Part shown: positions 56,050 through 64,000 of the stretch, piece after piece
Layout: each line of letters starts with the position of its first letter
Numbering within the stretch: the stretch's first letter is position 1
Origin: an uncultured Saprospiraceae bacterium
GTDB lineage: Bacteria; Bacteroidota; Bacteroidia; Chitinophagales; Saprospiraceae
NCBI GenBank assembly: GCA_937941765.1
Contig: CALDGQ010000049.1
Coordinates: 32,106-96,105 of the forward strand
DNA: 64,000 nucleotides
Direction: 5' to 3'
The notes under the pieces: generated by a model
Database searches by the model: none
Seen by the model: only the letters and a program-made list of their open reading frames with translations
What the model was told of the DNA's origin: nothing
Made by a program: the position numbers and the translations under genes

Positions 56050-57441
56050 TTAAACTGAAACAGAGTTTTGCAAGTCTTTTATGTCACTCATTATCTTACT
56101 AATAAGATTTTCTGCAATTCTTGGAGAAGAACTTTCAGCATAAACTCTCAAAATTGGTTCGGTATTAGATTTTCTCAAATGTATCCAGTTATCTTCGAAG
56201 TCAATTTTTAACCCATCTATGGTATTAATTCGCTCATTACTATATTTTTCCTTGAGCTTTACTAATAAATTGTCGACATCTAAATCAGCTGATAATGGAA
56301 TTTTATTTTTGACAATCGTGTACTTCGGATATGTTTGTTTTAGCAACGAAATCGACTTTCCATATTTAGCTAAATAACTGAGCAAAAGTGCAATTCCAAC
56401 TAAAGCATCTCTACCATAATGCAATTCAGGATAGATAATACCTCCATTTCCTTCACCACCAATTACTGCATTTTGAGCTTTCATCATATTGACTACATTT
56501 ACTTCACCGACAGCAGATGCGAAATATTGACCACCTCGTTTAGTGGTTACATCACTTAAAGCTCTACTTGAAGAAAGATTGGAAACGGTGTTACCGACTT
56601 TATTTTGCAAAACATAATCAGCAACAGCAACTAAAGTGTATTCTTCACCAAACATCTCACCATCATCACATACTAATGCTAATCGATCAACATCTGGATC
56701 AACAGCAATTCCCAAGTCAGATTTATTGGCAAGTACTGCAGTACTTAATTGTCTAAGATGAGCAGGAAGTGGTTCTGGGTTATGGGCAAATTCTCCCGAC
56801 ACATCTCCGTTAATTAGTTTAACATCACAACCCAATTTTTCTAACAATGCAGGCACAGCAAGCGTTCCAGTCGAATTTACTGGATCAACCGTAATTTTAA
56901 ATTTTCTCGCTTTGATAGCATCCACATCTACCAATTCTAAATCCAATACTTTGTCGCAATGGCGTTCGATATAGTCATCAATTACCGTGTAACTCCCTAA
57001 TTTATCAACTTTAGCAAACTCTATTTCAGCTTCATTGATAATCTCTATTATTTCATTCCCATCTTGAGCAGAAATAAATTCACCACTTGCATTCAAGAGT
57101 TTGAGTGCATTCCATTCTTTAGGATTGTGACTCGCAGTCAAAATAATACCTCCACTTGCACCTTCCATCGTCACTGCCATTTCAACTGTTGGTGTTGTTG
57201 ACAGACCAAGATCAATAATGTCAATTCCCATTGAACGCAAAGTGCTTACGACCAAATTATTGACGATCTCACCAGAAATACGGGCATCTCGTCCAATGAC
57301 AATCTTAGCACTTTCTGATGATTTCTGAATCCACTTACCATAGCCAGCAGTACATTCTACAATATCAATAGGTGTTAAATTGGTTCCCTTTGTTCCGCCA
57401 ATAGTTCCTCTGATGCCTGAGATAGATTTAATTAGTGTCAA
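56050..57441 (-). CDS. glmM: Phosphohexomutase, probably phosphoglucosamine mutase
   Basis: The 463-residue enzyme belongs to the alpha-D-phosphohexomutase family, with all four domains: phosphoserine loop GGIILTASHNPKEWNALK (Ser104), the metal loop DPDVDRLAL, the sugar-recognition EGNGGII and the phosphate-binding RKSNTEPILRVYAES. In Bacteroidota this length and loop are usually annotated as GlmM, which turns glucosamine-6-P into glucosamine-1-P for peptidoglycan and lipid A. Glucomutase or mannomutase activity cannot be excluded from sequence alone. A -7 box lies upstream at 57476-57483. Confidence 0.9.
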   Translation of the reverse strand: MTLIKSISGIRGTIGGTKGTNLTPIDIVECTAGYGKWIQKSSESAKIVIGRDARISGEIVNNLVVSTLRSMGIDIIDLGLSTTPTVEMAVTMEGASGGIILTASHNPKEWNALKLLNASGEFISAQDGNEIIEIINEAEIEFAKVDKLGSYTVIDDYIERHCDKVLDLELVDVDAIKARKFKITVDPVNSTGTLAVPALLEKLGCDVKLINGDVSGEFAHNPEPLPAHLRQLSTAVLANKSDLGIAVDPDVDRLALVCDDGEMFGEEYTLVAVADYVLQNKVGNTVSNLSSSRALSDVTTKRGGQYFASAVGEVNVVNMMKAQNAVIGGEGNGGIIYPELHYGRDALVGIALLLSYLAKYGKSISLLKQTYPKYTIVKNKIPLSADLDVDNLLVKLKEKYSNERINTIDGLKIDFEDNWIHLRKSNTEPILRVYAESSSPRIAENLISKIMSDIKDLQNSVSV

Positions 57442-57475
57442 TTTGTGGAGTTTTATAGGTTAAGTATGTAATATA

Positions 57476-57483
57476 CAAATATA
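57476..57483 (-). promoter_or_regulatory. Candidate -7 box of glmM
   Basis: TATATTTG on the minus strand matches TAnnTTTG and lies 35 bases before the glmM start. A clear -33 TTTG at the right spacing was not found, so the -33 side is weak. Confidence 0.45.
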
Positions 57484-57555
57484 AACCTTTTATGTAATAT
57501 AATAAGTTCCCTCAATATTTGAAAAGACGAATGTAACAACAAAAAGATATATCAC

Positions 57556-57563
57556 TATATTTG
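57556..57563 (+). promoter_or_regulatory. Candidate -7 box of the methyltransferase/PAP2/ZIP operon
   Basis: TATATTTG lies 25 bases before the ATG of the first gene and divergent from the glmM box. The -33 region has no clean TTTG. Confidence 0.45.
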
Positions 57564-57588
57564 CGCACAATAATTACAAGAAAAAATT

Positions 57589-58320
57589 ATGGCGAAAAAA
57601 GAATGGTTTGGAGAATGGTTTGATTCCAAATATTATCATGTACTTTATCAAAATCGAGATACAAAAGAAGCCGAGGAATTTATCGACAATTTAGTCGAAA
57701 CGCTAAAACCAAAAAAGGAAAGTAGAATTTTGGACTTGGCTTGTGGCAAAGGAAGGCACTCGAGATATCTGGCTGGACTTGGATATGACGTAACAGGTCT
57801 TGACCTTTCTAAAAAAAGTATAAAAAGTGCAAGAAAATATGAGCAGGATAATTTGACATTTTTTTCTCATGACATGAGACATCCATTTCGATCCAACTAT
57901 TTTAATTACATATTCAATATGTTCACTAGTTTTGGTTATTTCGAAACGGAGAAAGACAATGTTGATGCGTTAAAGAATGTCTCACTTGGACTCAACAAAA
58001 AAGGAATCTTTGTGTTAGATTACTTCAATGCAAAGAAAGTGATTGCAGATTTAAAGGCACGCGAAATCAAAACAGTAAAAGATATTAAATTTAATTTGAC
58101 TCGAAAAGTAGAAGATGGTTTTATTATCAAAAATATCTCCTTCAAAGTCAAAGACAAGAAATATAAATTTCAAGAAAAGGTAAGTGCTTTTCAAAAAAAG
58201 GATTTTAAAAAATTATTTAAAAAAGCAGGGTTACAAATTGACGCCGTATATGGTGATTATCAGATGAATAAGTTCAAACCTAGTTCTTCAAATCGTTTAA
58301 TAATCGTCGGTTCCAAATGA
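57589..58320 (+). CDS. Class I SAM-dependent methyltransferase
   Basis: The 243-residue cytoplasmic protein has a classical SAM fold: motif I ILDLACGKGRHSRYLAGLGY (about 48-67), acidic VTGLDLSKKSI, and FNYIFNMFTSFGYFE (the post-I/IV region). The C-terminal third is Lys-rich and lacks any target-binding signature I recognise. The stop codon overlaps the start of the PAP2 gene by 4 bases (ATGA), so the two are coupled. Known relatives act on small molecules or lipids; the substrate is unknown. Pairing with a PAP2 phosphatase suggests lipid-related work (inference). Confidence 0.88.
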   Translation: MAKKEWFGEWFDSKYYHVLYQNRDTKEAEEFIDNLVETLKPKKESRILDLACGKGRHSRYLAGLGYDVTGLDLSKKSIKSARKYEQDNLTFFSHDMRHPFRSNYFNYIFNMFTSFGYFETEKDNVDALKNVSLGLNKKGIFVLDYFNAKKVIADLKAREIKTVKDIKFNLTRKVEDGFIIKNISFKVKDKKYKFQEKVSAFQKKDFKKLFKKAGLQIDAVYGDYQMNKFKPSSSNRLIIVGSK

Positions 58321-58904
58321 GTGAATTGATCCAATTTGACGAACAATTATTTCATCTAATTAATAGTGGGTGGAGCAATGCTTTCTTTGATACAATTATG
58401 CCGTATTGGAGAAGTAAATTTCTTTGGGTTCCACTTTATATTTTTATCATTTCCTTTTTGATAATTAATTTCAAGAAGGCTGGGTTATTTGTTTTGATGG
58501 GTGTTTTTTTGACAATTGGTGTTTCAGATTTTGTAAGTAGCAATGTTATAAAAAAATCAATCAAACGAGATCGACCTTGTAATACAGAACACGTGGCTAA
58601 TAATATGGAATTACGTGTGCATTGTGGTGGTGGTTATAGTTTTACATCCTCACATGCGACCAATCATTTTGCATTAGCAACTTTTTTATCAATGATTTTA
58701 GGACCATTTTTTAGATGGATAAAAGTGCCGCTTTTCATTTGGGCTGCATCTATTGCTTTTGGACAAATTTATGTTGGTGTCCATTATCCTTTAGACATTC
58801 TTGCTGGTTCTCTAGTAGGAATTTTACTTGGATATTTGACTACCAAATTTTATCAAATGACCCGATTTAATCAATTACCTCAATATTTTACAGAAGTCGC
58901 ATAA
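58317..58904 (+). CDS. PAP2-type phosphatase
   Basis: The 195-residue membrane protein has five or six predicted helices and the three PAP2 motifs: KKSIKRDRP (about 80-88), FTSSHATNHFA (His near 119) and GVHYPLD with the metal- or base-acting His and Asp. The family removes phosphate from lipid phosphates such as phosphatidate or undecaprenyl diphosphate. The start overlaps the methyltransferase stop (ATGA) and the ZIP gene begins directly after its stop, giving a tight three-gene operon. Confidence 0.93.
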   Translation: MSELIQFDEQLFHLINSGWSNAFFDTIMPYWRSKFLWVPLYIFIISFLIINFKKAGLFVLMGVFLTIGVSDFVSSNVIKKSIKRDRPCNTEHVANNMELRVHCGGGYSFTSSHATNHFALATFLSMILGPFFRWIKVPLFIWAASIAFGQIYVGVHYPLDILAGSLVGILLGYLTTKFYQMTRFNQLPQYFTEVA

Positions 58905-59657
58905 ATGGAAGTTTGGGAATACGCAATATTATTTTTATCAGTGCTATTAGGTGGTGGTGCAGCATTATTTTTAAAAAAGAACAACAAGGAAATCCTTCAA
59001 ATTGTGCTCGCATTTACTGGAGCTTATATTATGGGAATTAGTGTTTTACATTTAATGCCTACGGTATTTGCAGATCATTCCCATACGATAGGTCTTTGGG
59101 TTTTATTCGGTTTTTTCGTGCAATTATTGTTGGAACAACTTTCATCTGGAATTGAACATGGCCATATTCACGTTCATGAACATGGAAAAGGAAATTTCGC
59201 CATCCAAGTAATGCTTGGGTTGTGTATTCATGCATTCATGGAAGGATTGCCGCTTTCTGGGTATGAAGATTTGCACATGCATGTTCATTCTCATAGTCAC
59301 GATCATGGATCTGGAGGTAATTTTTTATTGTATGGAATTATCATGCATAAGATTCCAGCTGCATTTGCACTTGGATTACTACTAATGCTTTCCGGATTTA
59401 GTAGAGTCGTAATTATCGGGTGTTTATTGATATTTGCAAGTATGTCTCCACTTGGTGCAATAACGGCTCAATTTTTTCAAAATGGAAATATTAATCCCAA
59501 AATAATGAACATTCTTACAGCTATTGTTGTCGGGTCATTTTTACATATTGCAACCACTATTTTATTTGAACAGGACAATACACATCAACATAAAATTCCT
59601 ATTAAAAAATTAGTTGCGATAGCTGCCGGGATAGGAGCTGCCATCATAACTTTGTAA
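58905..59657 (+). CDS. ZIP-family metal transporter
   Basis: The 250-residue inner-membrane protein has about seven helices. A His-rich loop (about 85-95, HGHIHVHEHGKG) and a second one (about 122-132, HMHVHSHSHDHGSG) can bind zinc. Family motifs follow: GLCIHAFMEGLPLSG, HKIPAAFALG in the metal-path helices, and MSPLGAITAQF. ZIP proteins move Zn2+ or Fe2+ into the cytoplasm. It starts at the base after the PAP2 stop and is the last gene of the operon. The direction and metal are not determined here. Confidence 0.93.
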   Translation: MEVWEYAILFLSVLLGGGAALFLKKNNKEILQIVLAFTGAYIMGISVLHLMPTVFADHSHTIGLWVLFGFFVQLLLEQLSSGIEHGHIHVHEHGKGNFAIQVMLGLCIHAFMEGLPLSGYEDLHMHVHSHSHDHGSGGNFLLYGIIMHKIPAAFALGLLLMLSGFSRVVIIGCLLIFASMSPLGAITAQFFQNGNINPKIMNILTAIVVGSFLHIATTILFEQDNTHQHKIPIKKLVAIAAGIGAAIITL

Positions 59658-59993
59658 ATATAGAACGACAATTGCTCCGTTAAGCCTCCTTTAATCTGTC
59701 ACAGGTTTATAAAAAACCCAAGTTGGTTGAATTCATATTGTATAAAACCTGAATAGATTTTTCACTTACTGTTAGTGGATTGCCACTCTTCTTTATCTCT
59801 TCCTATAAACTACTCAATATCAATAATTGCGATTATTCGTAATCTTCCACATCATTGCTTGTTACATGTATAAATTCTATTTGATTTTATAAATGGTCCA
59901 CGGTACAATTCTTGGATATTTTCTATGAATCATAAACTTATAACCAATATTATTTTAATAAAGCACAATTATTAAAGAAATACAGGTAGCACT
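59658..59993. other. Intergenic region with no recognised feature
   Basis: About 340 AT-rich bases between the ZIP gene and the giant repeat-protein gene. It should hold the promoter of the latter. I saw no clear promoter pair, terminator hairpin, RNA gene or repeat. Confidence 0.4.
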
Positions 59994-62900
59994 ATGAGAT
60001 ACTTTTTCTCAATAATATTTCTGGTTTTATTCTCAAATTTTAATCTATTCTTCAAACTTTCTAAAAGCGTAAATTTAGAAGAAGAATTGGTTCAGATAGA
60101 ACATTTATCTATTGGTTCGTCAGCTTTATGGCTTGACCCTTGGGGTAATAGGAAATCTGTCTTTATTCAAGAAAATTCTGGTCAAACCTTGATTGATTAT
60201 CAAGTTAGAATTGATGTCCCAAATGAACCAGGTATGAGTGGTAACTTTACCGATATAAGATTCACAGATGATGATGGTGTAACGCTATTAGATTTTTGGT
60301 TGGAAGGAAAATTTGGGACTACTGCAACTTTTTGGGTGAAAATTCCGAAAATAGGAGCAAACGCAAATAAAGAAATATTCTTATATTTTGATAACATTGC
60401 AGCTCCGCTTAAAAGTAATCCTGAAAATACATTCATCTTTTTTGATGATTTAAATTCTGCATCCGGTTGGACTGATTATACAAATGGTTCTCTTGAATTA
60501 GATTCTACTACCTATCTTTCTCAAAGAATAAAAACGCTAAAAAAACATGGACCGTGTGATCCTGATGGTGGTTGGAAAAATTTGGGAACAAACATTAGTG
60601 ATTTTAAGTTAATAACAAGAGAAATACGACCTACTGATACGATTGCTGGTTGTGCATGGAATCGTTATGGTCTTGAAAGCGCTACTTTTAATGGATATGG
60701 TATAAGACGTCAGGCAGAGACACAAGGATCAAGTAGTTTTGGAACTGAGAGAAGAACAGGTGGAACAGGAGGAACTGCAAATCAGGTGACAATAAATCAA
60801 CCAGAAAATATTTGGTATCGAACTGAATTAAATAGATGTAGCGATAATTCTAACAATTTATCATCGTCTATTTTTGATGATAATAGAGCTTTGATTGGGA
60901 GTACCGTTAAAACTGATTTAACTTTTAATTCATTTGACATTGTTGCAATCAGAGGAGGAGTGGAGTATCATGTAGATTTTTTAGCCGTTGCAAATTACAC
61001 TTGTGATGAACCTACGATACTATTAGGAGATAATGATCACATGCTTTCGATCCTTTCAGTTTGTCCAGAACCAGTACAATCCAATGCAAATGTTTACGAA
61101 ACAATTGAAAATGTTGCGATTACAACATCAACATGTGGTAACGATGCAGATATTACGATAAATATAGATGGAACTTTCGCAAATGATGTTGAATACGTTG
61201 TAGGTTGGATCGATTTTGATCAAGATGATGTATTTGAAACAATGGTAAATTTTGGATCTTGTACAATAGCGGGTCCAGCTACGAATTGCAGTATCTCATC
61301 TAGCATACCAATTCCAACAGGCACTTCTACAGGAAATTACAACATTAGAATTGTTTTACAATATAATATTGCACCAGATGATCCATGTAATCCATCTAAT
61401 TTTATTTATGGTGAAGCTGAAACGCATGTTGTAAACGTTGTGGAAGACGATCAAGCACCTACCGCTAATGCCTTGCCATTATTAGGTAATTATAAATGTT
61501 ATGCAGATATGCCAGCTCCTAATATCAATGATATAACTGGAGAAGTTGATAATTGCCTTGGAATGGTTACCGTATCTTTTATTTCAGACACACCGGATCC
61601 AGGTTGTAGTGGTATTGTTACAAGAACTTATCAACTAGCAGATGTAAGCGGGAATACTTCACTGATAACCCAGACTGCAGCAATCAAGGACGATATTGCA
61701 CCGACCGCCAATCCATTACCAGCTATTGGACCATTTGCTTGCTATGCAGATATTCTAGCAGTTGATATAAATGAGGTGACTGGAGAAGTTGATAATTGTG
61801 GTGCTGCTGTTACCGTTAGTTTTATTTCAGATTCAGCAGACCCTGGATGTAGTGGTATTGTTACAAGAACCTATCAACTAGAAGATGATTGCGGAAATAC
61901 ATCGAATGTAACGCAATCCATTTCAATTAATGATAATATTCGTCCGACGGCAGATCCAATTCCTAATATCGGACCATTCGCATGTTACGCGGATATTCCA
62001 GCAGCTGATATCAGTATAGTTACTGGTGAATCGGATAATTGTGGCGGTATTGTAACGGTTTCACATATTTCCGACTCTCCTGACCCAGGTTGTAATTGGA
62101 ATGTTACGAGGATTTATAGAATTACCGATCAATGTAATAATTACGAAGATTTAATTCAATTAATTCCCATCAATGACAATATCTCTCCTACAGCGGATGT
62201 TATGCCAACTATTGGACCTTTCGCTTGCTATGCAGATATTCCAGCAGCTGATATAAATGAGGTGACTGGAGAAGTTGATAATTGCGGTGCTGCTGTTACC
62301 GTTAGTTTTATTTCAGATTCAGCAGACCCTGGATGTAGTGGTGTTGTTACAAGAACCTATCAATTAGAAGATGACTGTGGAAATACTTCGAATGTAACAC
62401 AATCCATTTCAATTAATGATAATATTCGTCCCACGGCAGATCCAATTCCTAATATCGGACCATTTGCATGTTACGCGGATATTCCAGCAGCTGATATCAG
62501 TATAGTTACTGGTGAATCGGATAATTGTGGCGGCATTGTAACAGTTTCACATATTTCCGACTCTCCTGACCCGGGTTGTAATTGGAATGTTACGAGAATT
62601 TATAGAATTACCGATCAATGTAATAATTACGAAGATTTAATTCAATTAATTCCCATCAATGACAATATCTCTCCAATAGCGGATGTTATGCCAGCTATTG
62701 GACCATTTGCATGTTATGCAGATATTCCAGCAGCTGATATAAATGAGGTGACTGGAGAAGTTGATAATTGTGGTGCTGCTGTTACCGTTAGTTTTATTTC
62801 AGATTCAGCAGACCCTGGTTGTAGTGGTATTGTGACTCGAACCTATCAACTAGAAGATGATTGCGGAAATACTTCGAATATAACACAATCCATTTCAATT

Positions 62901-64000
62901 AACGATAATAGTCGTCCGACTGCAGATCTTTTACCAGCACTCGGACCATTCGCATGTTACGCAGATATTCCAACTGCTAATATAAATGAAGTAACTGGAG
63001 CAACTGATAATTGCAATGGAGTTGTAACGATAAGTTTTATTTCCGATTCAGCAGATCCAGGATGTAGTGGAAGTGTTACTAGAACGTATCAATTAGAAGA
63101 TGGATGTACTAACACTTCAACCATTACTCAAACGATTACAATTCTAGATGATGTTGCCCCAACGGCAGATCCTTTACCCGCACTCGGACCATTCGCATGT
63201 TATGCAGATATTCCGGCAGCAGATATAAATGAAGTTACTGGAGCAACTGATAATTGCAATGGAGTTGTAACGATAAGTTTTATTTCCGATTCAGCAGATC
63301 CCGGATGTAGTGGAAGTGTTACTAGAACGTATCAATTAGAAGATGGATGTTCTAATACTTCAACCATCACTCAAACGATTACAATTCTAGATGATGTTGC
63401 ACCAACTGCAGATGTAATGCCAGCACTCGGACCATTCGCATGTTACGCAGATATTCCGGCAGCAGATATAAATGAAGTAACTGGAGCAACTGATAATTGT
63501 AATGGAGTGGTAACGGTAAGTTTCGTTTCCGATTCAACAGATCCCGGATGTAGTGGAAGCGTTACTAGAACCTATCAATTAGAAGATGGATGTTCTAATA
63601 CTTCAACCATCACTCAAACGATTACAATATTAGATGATGTTGCGCCAACGGCAGATCCTTTACCAGCAATAGGGCCGTTTGCATGTTACGCAGATATTCC
63701 AGCAGCAGATATAAATGATGTAAGTGGAGCAACTGATAATTGTAATGGTGTTGTAACTGTTTCTTTCATTTCAGATTCAACAAATCCCGGATGTTGTGGA
63801 AGTGTTACTAGAACGTATCAATTAGAAGATGGATGTTCTAATACTTCAACCATCACTCAAACGATTACAATATTAGATGATGTTGCACCAACTGCAGATC
63901 CTTTACCAGCAATCGGACCATTCACATGTTATGCAGATATTTCAACAGCAGATATAAATGAAGTTACTGGAGCAACTGATAATTGCAATGGAGTTGTAAC
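59994..64000 (+). CDS. N-terminal part of a giant surface protein: DUF2341, GEVED and 81-residue repeats (3' end outside window)
   Basis: The frame opens at ATG 59994 and stays open to the window edge, over 1335 codons. A short hydrophobic start (MRYFFSIIFLVLFSNFN) acts as signal peptide. About 40-150 matches DUF2341 (NSGQTLIDYQVRIDV, DIRFTDDDGVTLLDFWLEG, FWVKIPKIG). A lectin-like stretch follows (about 150-345), then a GEVED domain (about 360-480, YVVGWIDFDQDDVFE). From about 487 (base 61455) eleven repeats of 81 residues begin, each with APTA-like start, CYADIP, a TG-E/A-x-DNC motif, a D-S-A-D-P-GC-like stretch and TRTYQL. Such repeats are probably Ig-like beta domains making a long stalk. 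The unseen C-terminus likely has a T9SS tail (inference). No gene partner is close. Confidence 0.88.
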   Translation, partial: MRYFFSIIFLVLFSNFNLFFKLSKSVNLEEELVQIEHLSIGSSALWLDPWGNRKSVFIQENSGQTLIDYQVRIDVPNEPGMSGNFTDIRFTDDDGVTLLDFWLEGKFGTTATFWVKIPKIGANANKEIFLYFDNIAAPLKSNPENTFIFFDDLNSASGWTDYTNGSLELDSTTYLSQRIKTLKKHGPCDPDGGWKNLGTNISDFKLITREIRPTDTIAGCAWNRYGLESATFNGYGIRRQAETQGSSSFGTERRTGGTGGTANQVTINQPENIWYRTELNRCSDNSNNLSSSIFDDNRALIGSTVKTDLTFNSFDIVAIRGGVEYHVDFLAVANYTCDEPTILLGDNDHMLSILSVCPEPVQSNANVYETIENVAITTSTCGNDADITINIDGTFANDVEYVVGWIDFDQDDVFETMVNFGSCTIAGPATNCSISSSIPIPTGTSTGNYNIRIVLQYNIAPDDPCNPSNFIYGEAETHVVNVVEDDQAPTANALPLLGNYKCYADMPAPNINDITGEVDNCLGMVTVSFISDTPDPGCSGIVTRTYQLADVSGNTSLITQTAAIKDDIAPTANPLPAIGPFACYADILAVDINEVTGEVDNCGAAVTVSFISDSADPGCSGIVTRTYQLEDDCGNTSNVTQSISINDNIRPTADPIPNIGPFACYADIPAADISIVTGESDNCGGIVTVSHISDSPDPGCNWNVTRIYRITDQCNNYEDLIQLIPINDNISPTADVMPTIGPFACYADIPAADINEVTGEVDNCGAAVTVSFISDSADPGCSGVVTRTYQLEDDCGNTSNVTQSISINDNIRPTADPIPNIGPFACYADIPAADISIVTGESDNCGGIVTVSHISDSPDPGCNWNVTRIYRITDQCNNYEDLIQLIPINDNISPIADVMPAIGPFACYADIPAADINEVTGEVDNCGAAVTVSFISDSADPGCSGIVTRTYQLEDDCGNTSNITQSISINDNSRPTADLLPALGPFACYADIPTANINEVTGATDNCNGVVTISFISDSADPGCSGSVTRTYQLEDGCTNTSTITQTITILDDVAPTADPLPALGPFACYADIPAADINEVTGATDNCNGVVTISFISDSADPGCSGSVTRTYQLEDGCSNTSTITQTITILDDVAPTADVMPALGPFACYADIPAADINEVTGATDNCNGVVTVSFVSDSTDPGCSGSVTRTYQLEDGCSNTSTITQTITILDDVAPTADPLPAIGPFACYADIPAADINDVSGATDNCNGVVTVSFISDSTNPGCCGSVTRTYQLEDGCSNTSTITQTITILDDVAPTADPLPAIGPFTCYADISTADINEVTGATDNCNGVV
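61455..64000 (+). repeat. Eleven exact-period 243-bp coding repeats
   Basis: Unit starts are 61455, 61698, 61941, 62184, 62427, 62670, 62913, 63156, 63399, 63642 and 63885 (the last cut by the window). All are 243 bp apart with no indel. Units 2, 4 and 6 are one type (TGEVDNCGAA... DCGNTSN), units 3 and 5 another (TGESDNCGGI... CNWNVTRIYR), and 7-11 a third (ATDNCNGVV... CSNTSTITQ). The 2-3 / 4-5 pattern shows duplication of a two-unit block, and 7-11 shows later single-unit amplification. Each unit is in frame. Confidence 0.97.

Noticed and set aside
1..64000. tRNA, rRNA, transposase, integrase or phage genes
   Set aside because: No T-loop-like tRNA pattern, no rRNA stretch and no recognisable recombinase or phage protein was seen on either strand by eye.

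Overview
The window looks like chromosomal DNA of a Bacteroidota bacterium, most likely from the Saprospirales/Saprospiraceae side of the phylum. The DNA is AT-rich. At least six genes end in type IX secretion (T9SS) sorting domains of the SPNP...G-Y-F/L-R type. Several promoters match the Bacteroidota -33/-7 pattern (TTTG, about 20 nt, TAnnTTTG). The family content also fits: GIN domain, DUF1501/DUF1800 pair, GEVED and SprB-like modules, ASPIC/UnbV, and a PorE-like OmpA protein. Lineage is an inference from gene content; no rRNA or tRNA gene was seen.

Layout. 1-13.3 kb: surface and secreted proteins (end of a T9SS cargo, a tandem cupredoxin-like protein, a GIN-domain protein, a periplasm-sensing hybrid histidine kinase/AraC regulator, a discoidin-domain T9SS cargo, and a 1420-residue fusion of a diheme cytochrome with PKD, FG-GAP, ASPIC/UnbV and PPC-like modules). 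13.4-25.4 kb: AGCS symporter, UbiA prenyltransferase, methyltransferase, two tandem beta-barrel proteins, DinB, an M23 peptidase, a TPR/PD40/CRD/OmpA protein with PorE architecture, and a DUF4230 protein. 25.6-35.7 kb: a possible 33-residue gene with its own terminator, three 104-bp repeats with covarying hairpins, folP, a membrane protein, a 274-bp palindromic element, a YheT-type hydrolase, a 1618-residue TamB protein, three 98-bp repeats and a decayed T9SS gene. 35.9-43.5 kb: DUF1501/DUF1800 pair, a trypsin-like protease, a photolyase-like protein with an overlapping 48-residue DUF2256 gene, and a lipoprotein of the endonuclease/exonuclease/phosphatase family. 43.7-54.8 kb: a TonB-dependent receptor, DUF2461, a TonB-C protein, a small gene split by a -1 frameshift at a dnaX-like heptamer, a crotonase, two lipoproteins, aroC, and another T9SS cargo. 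54.8-59.7 kb: cysteine desulfurase, GlmM-type mutase, and an overlapping methyltransferase/PAP2/ZIP operon. 59.99-64 kb: the start of a giant DUF2341/GEVED protein with eleven exact 243-bp (81-residue) repeats, running off the window.

How it works together. Housekeeping genes (folP, aroC, glmM, the desulfurase) are scattered among envelope genes. The dominant theme is the cell envelope: T9SS cargo, a probable peptidoglycan-anchored T9SS accessory protein, TamB for outer-membrane assembly, beta-barrels, a TonB receptor and lipoproteins. Four intergenic gaps hold long imperfect palindromes that share sequence words and look like one dispersed repeat family. I found no CRISPR array, integrase, transposase, phage block or recognisable defence island. 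The less ordinary signals are the structured repeats, the -1 frameshift gene, the photolyase-like protein without iron-sulfur ligands, and the amplified 81-residue repeats.
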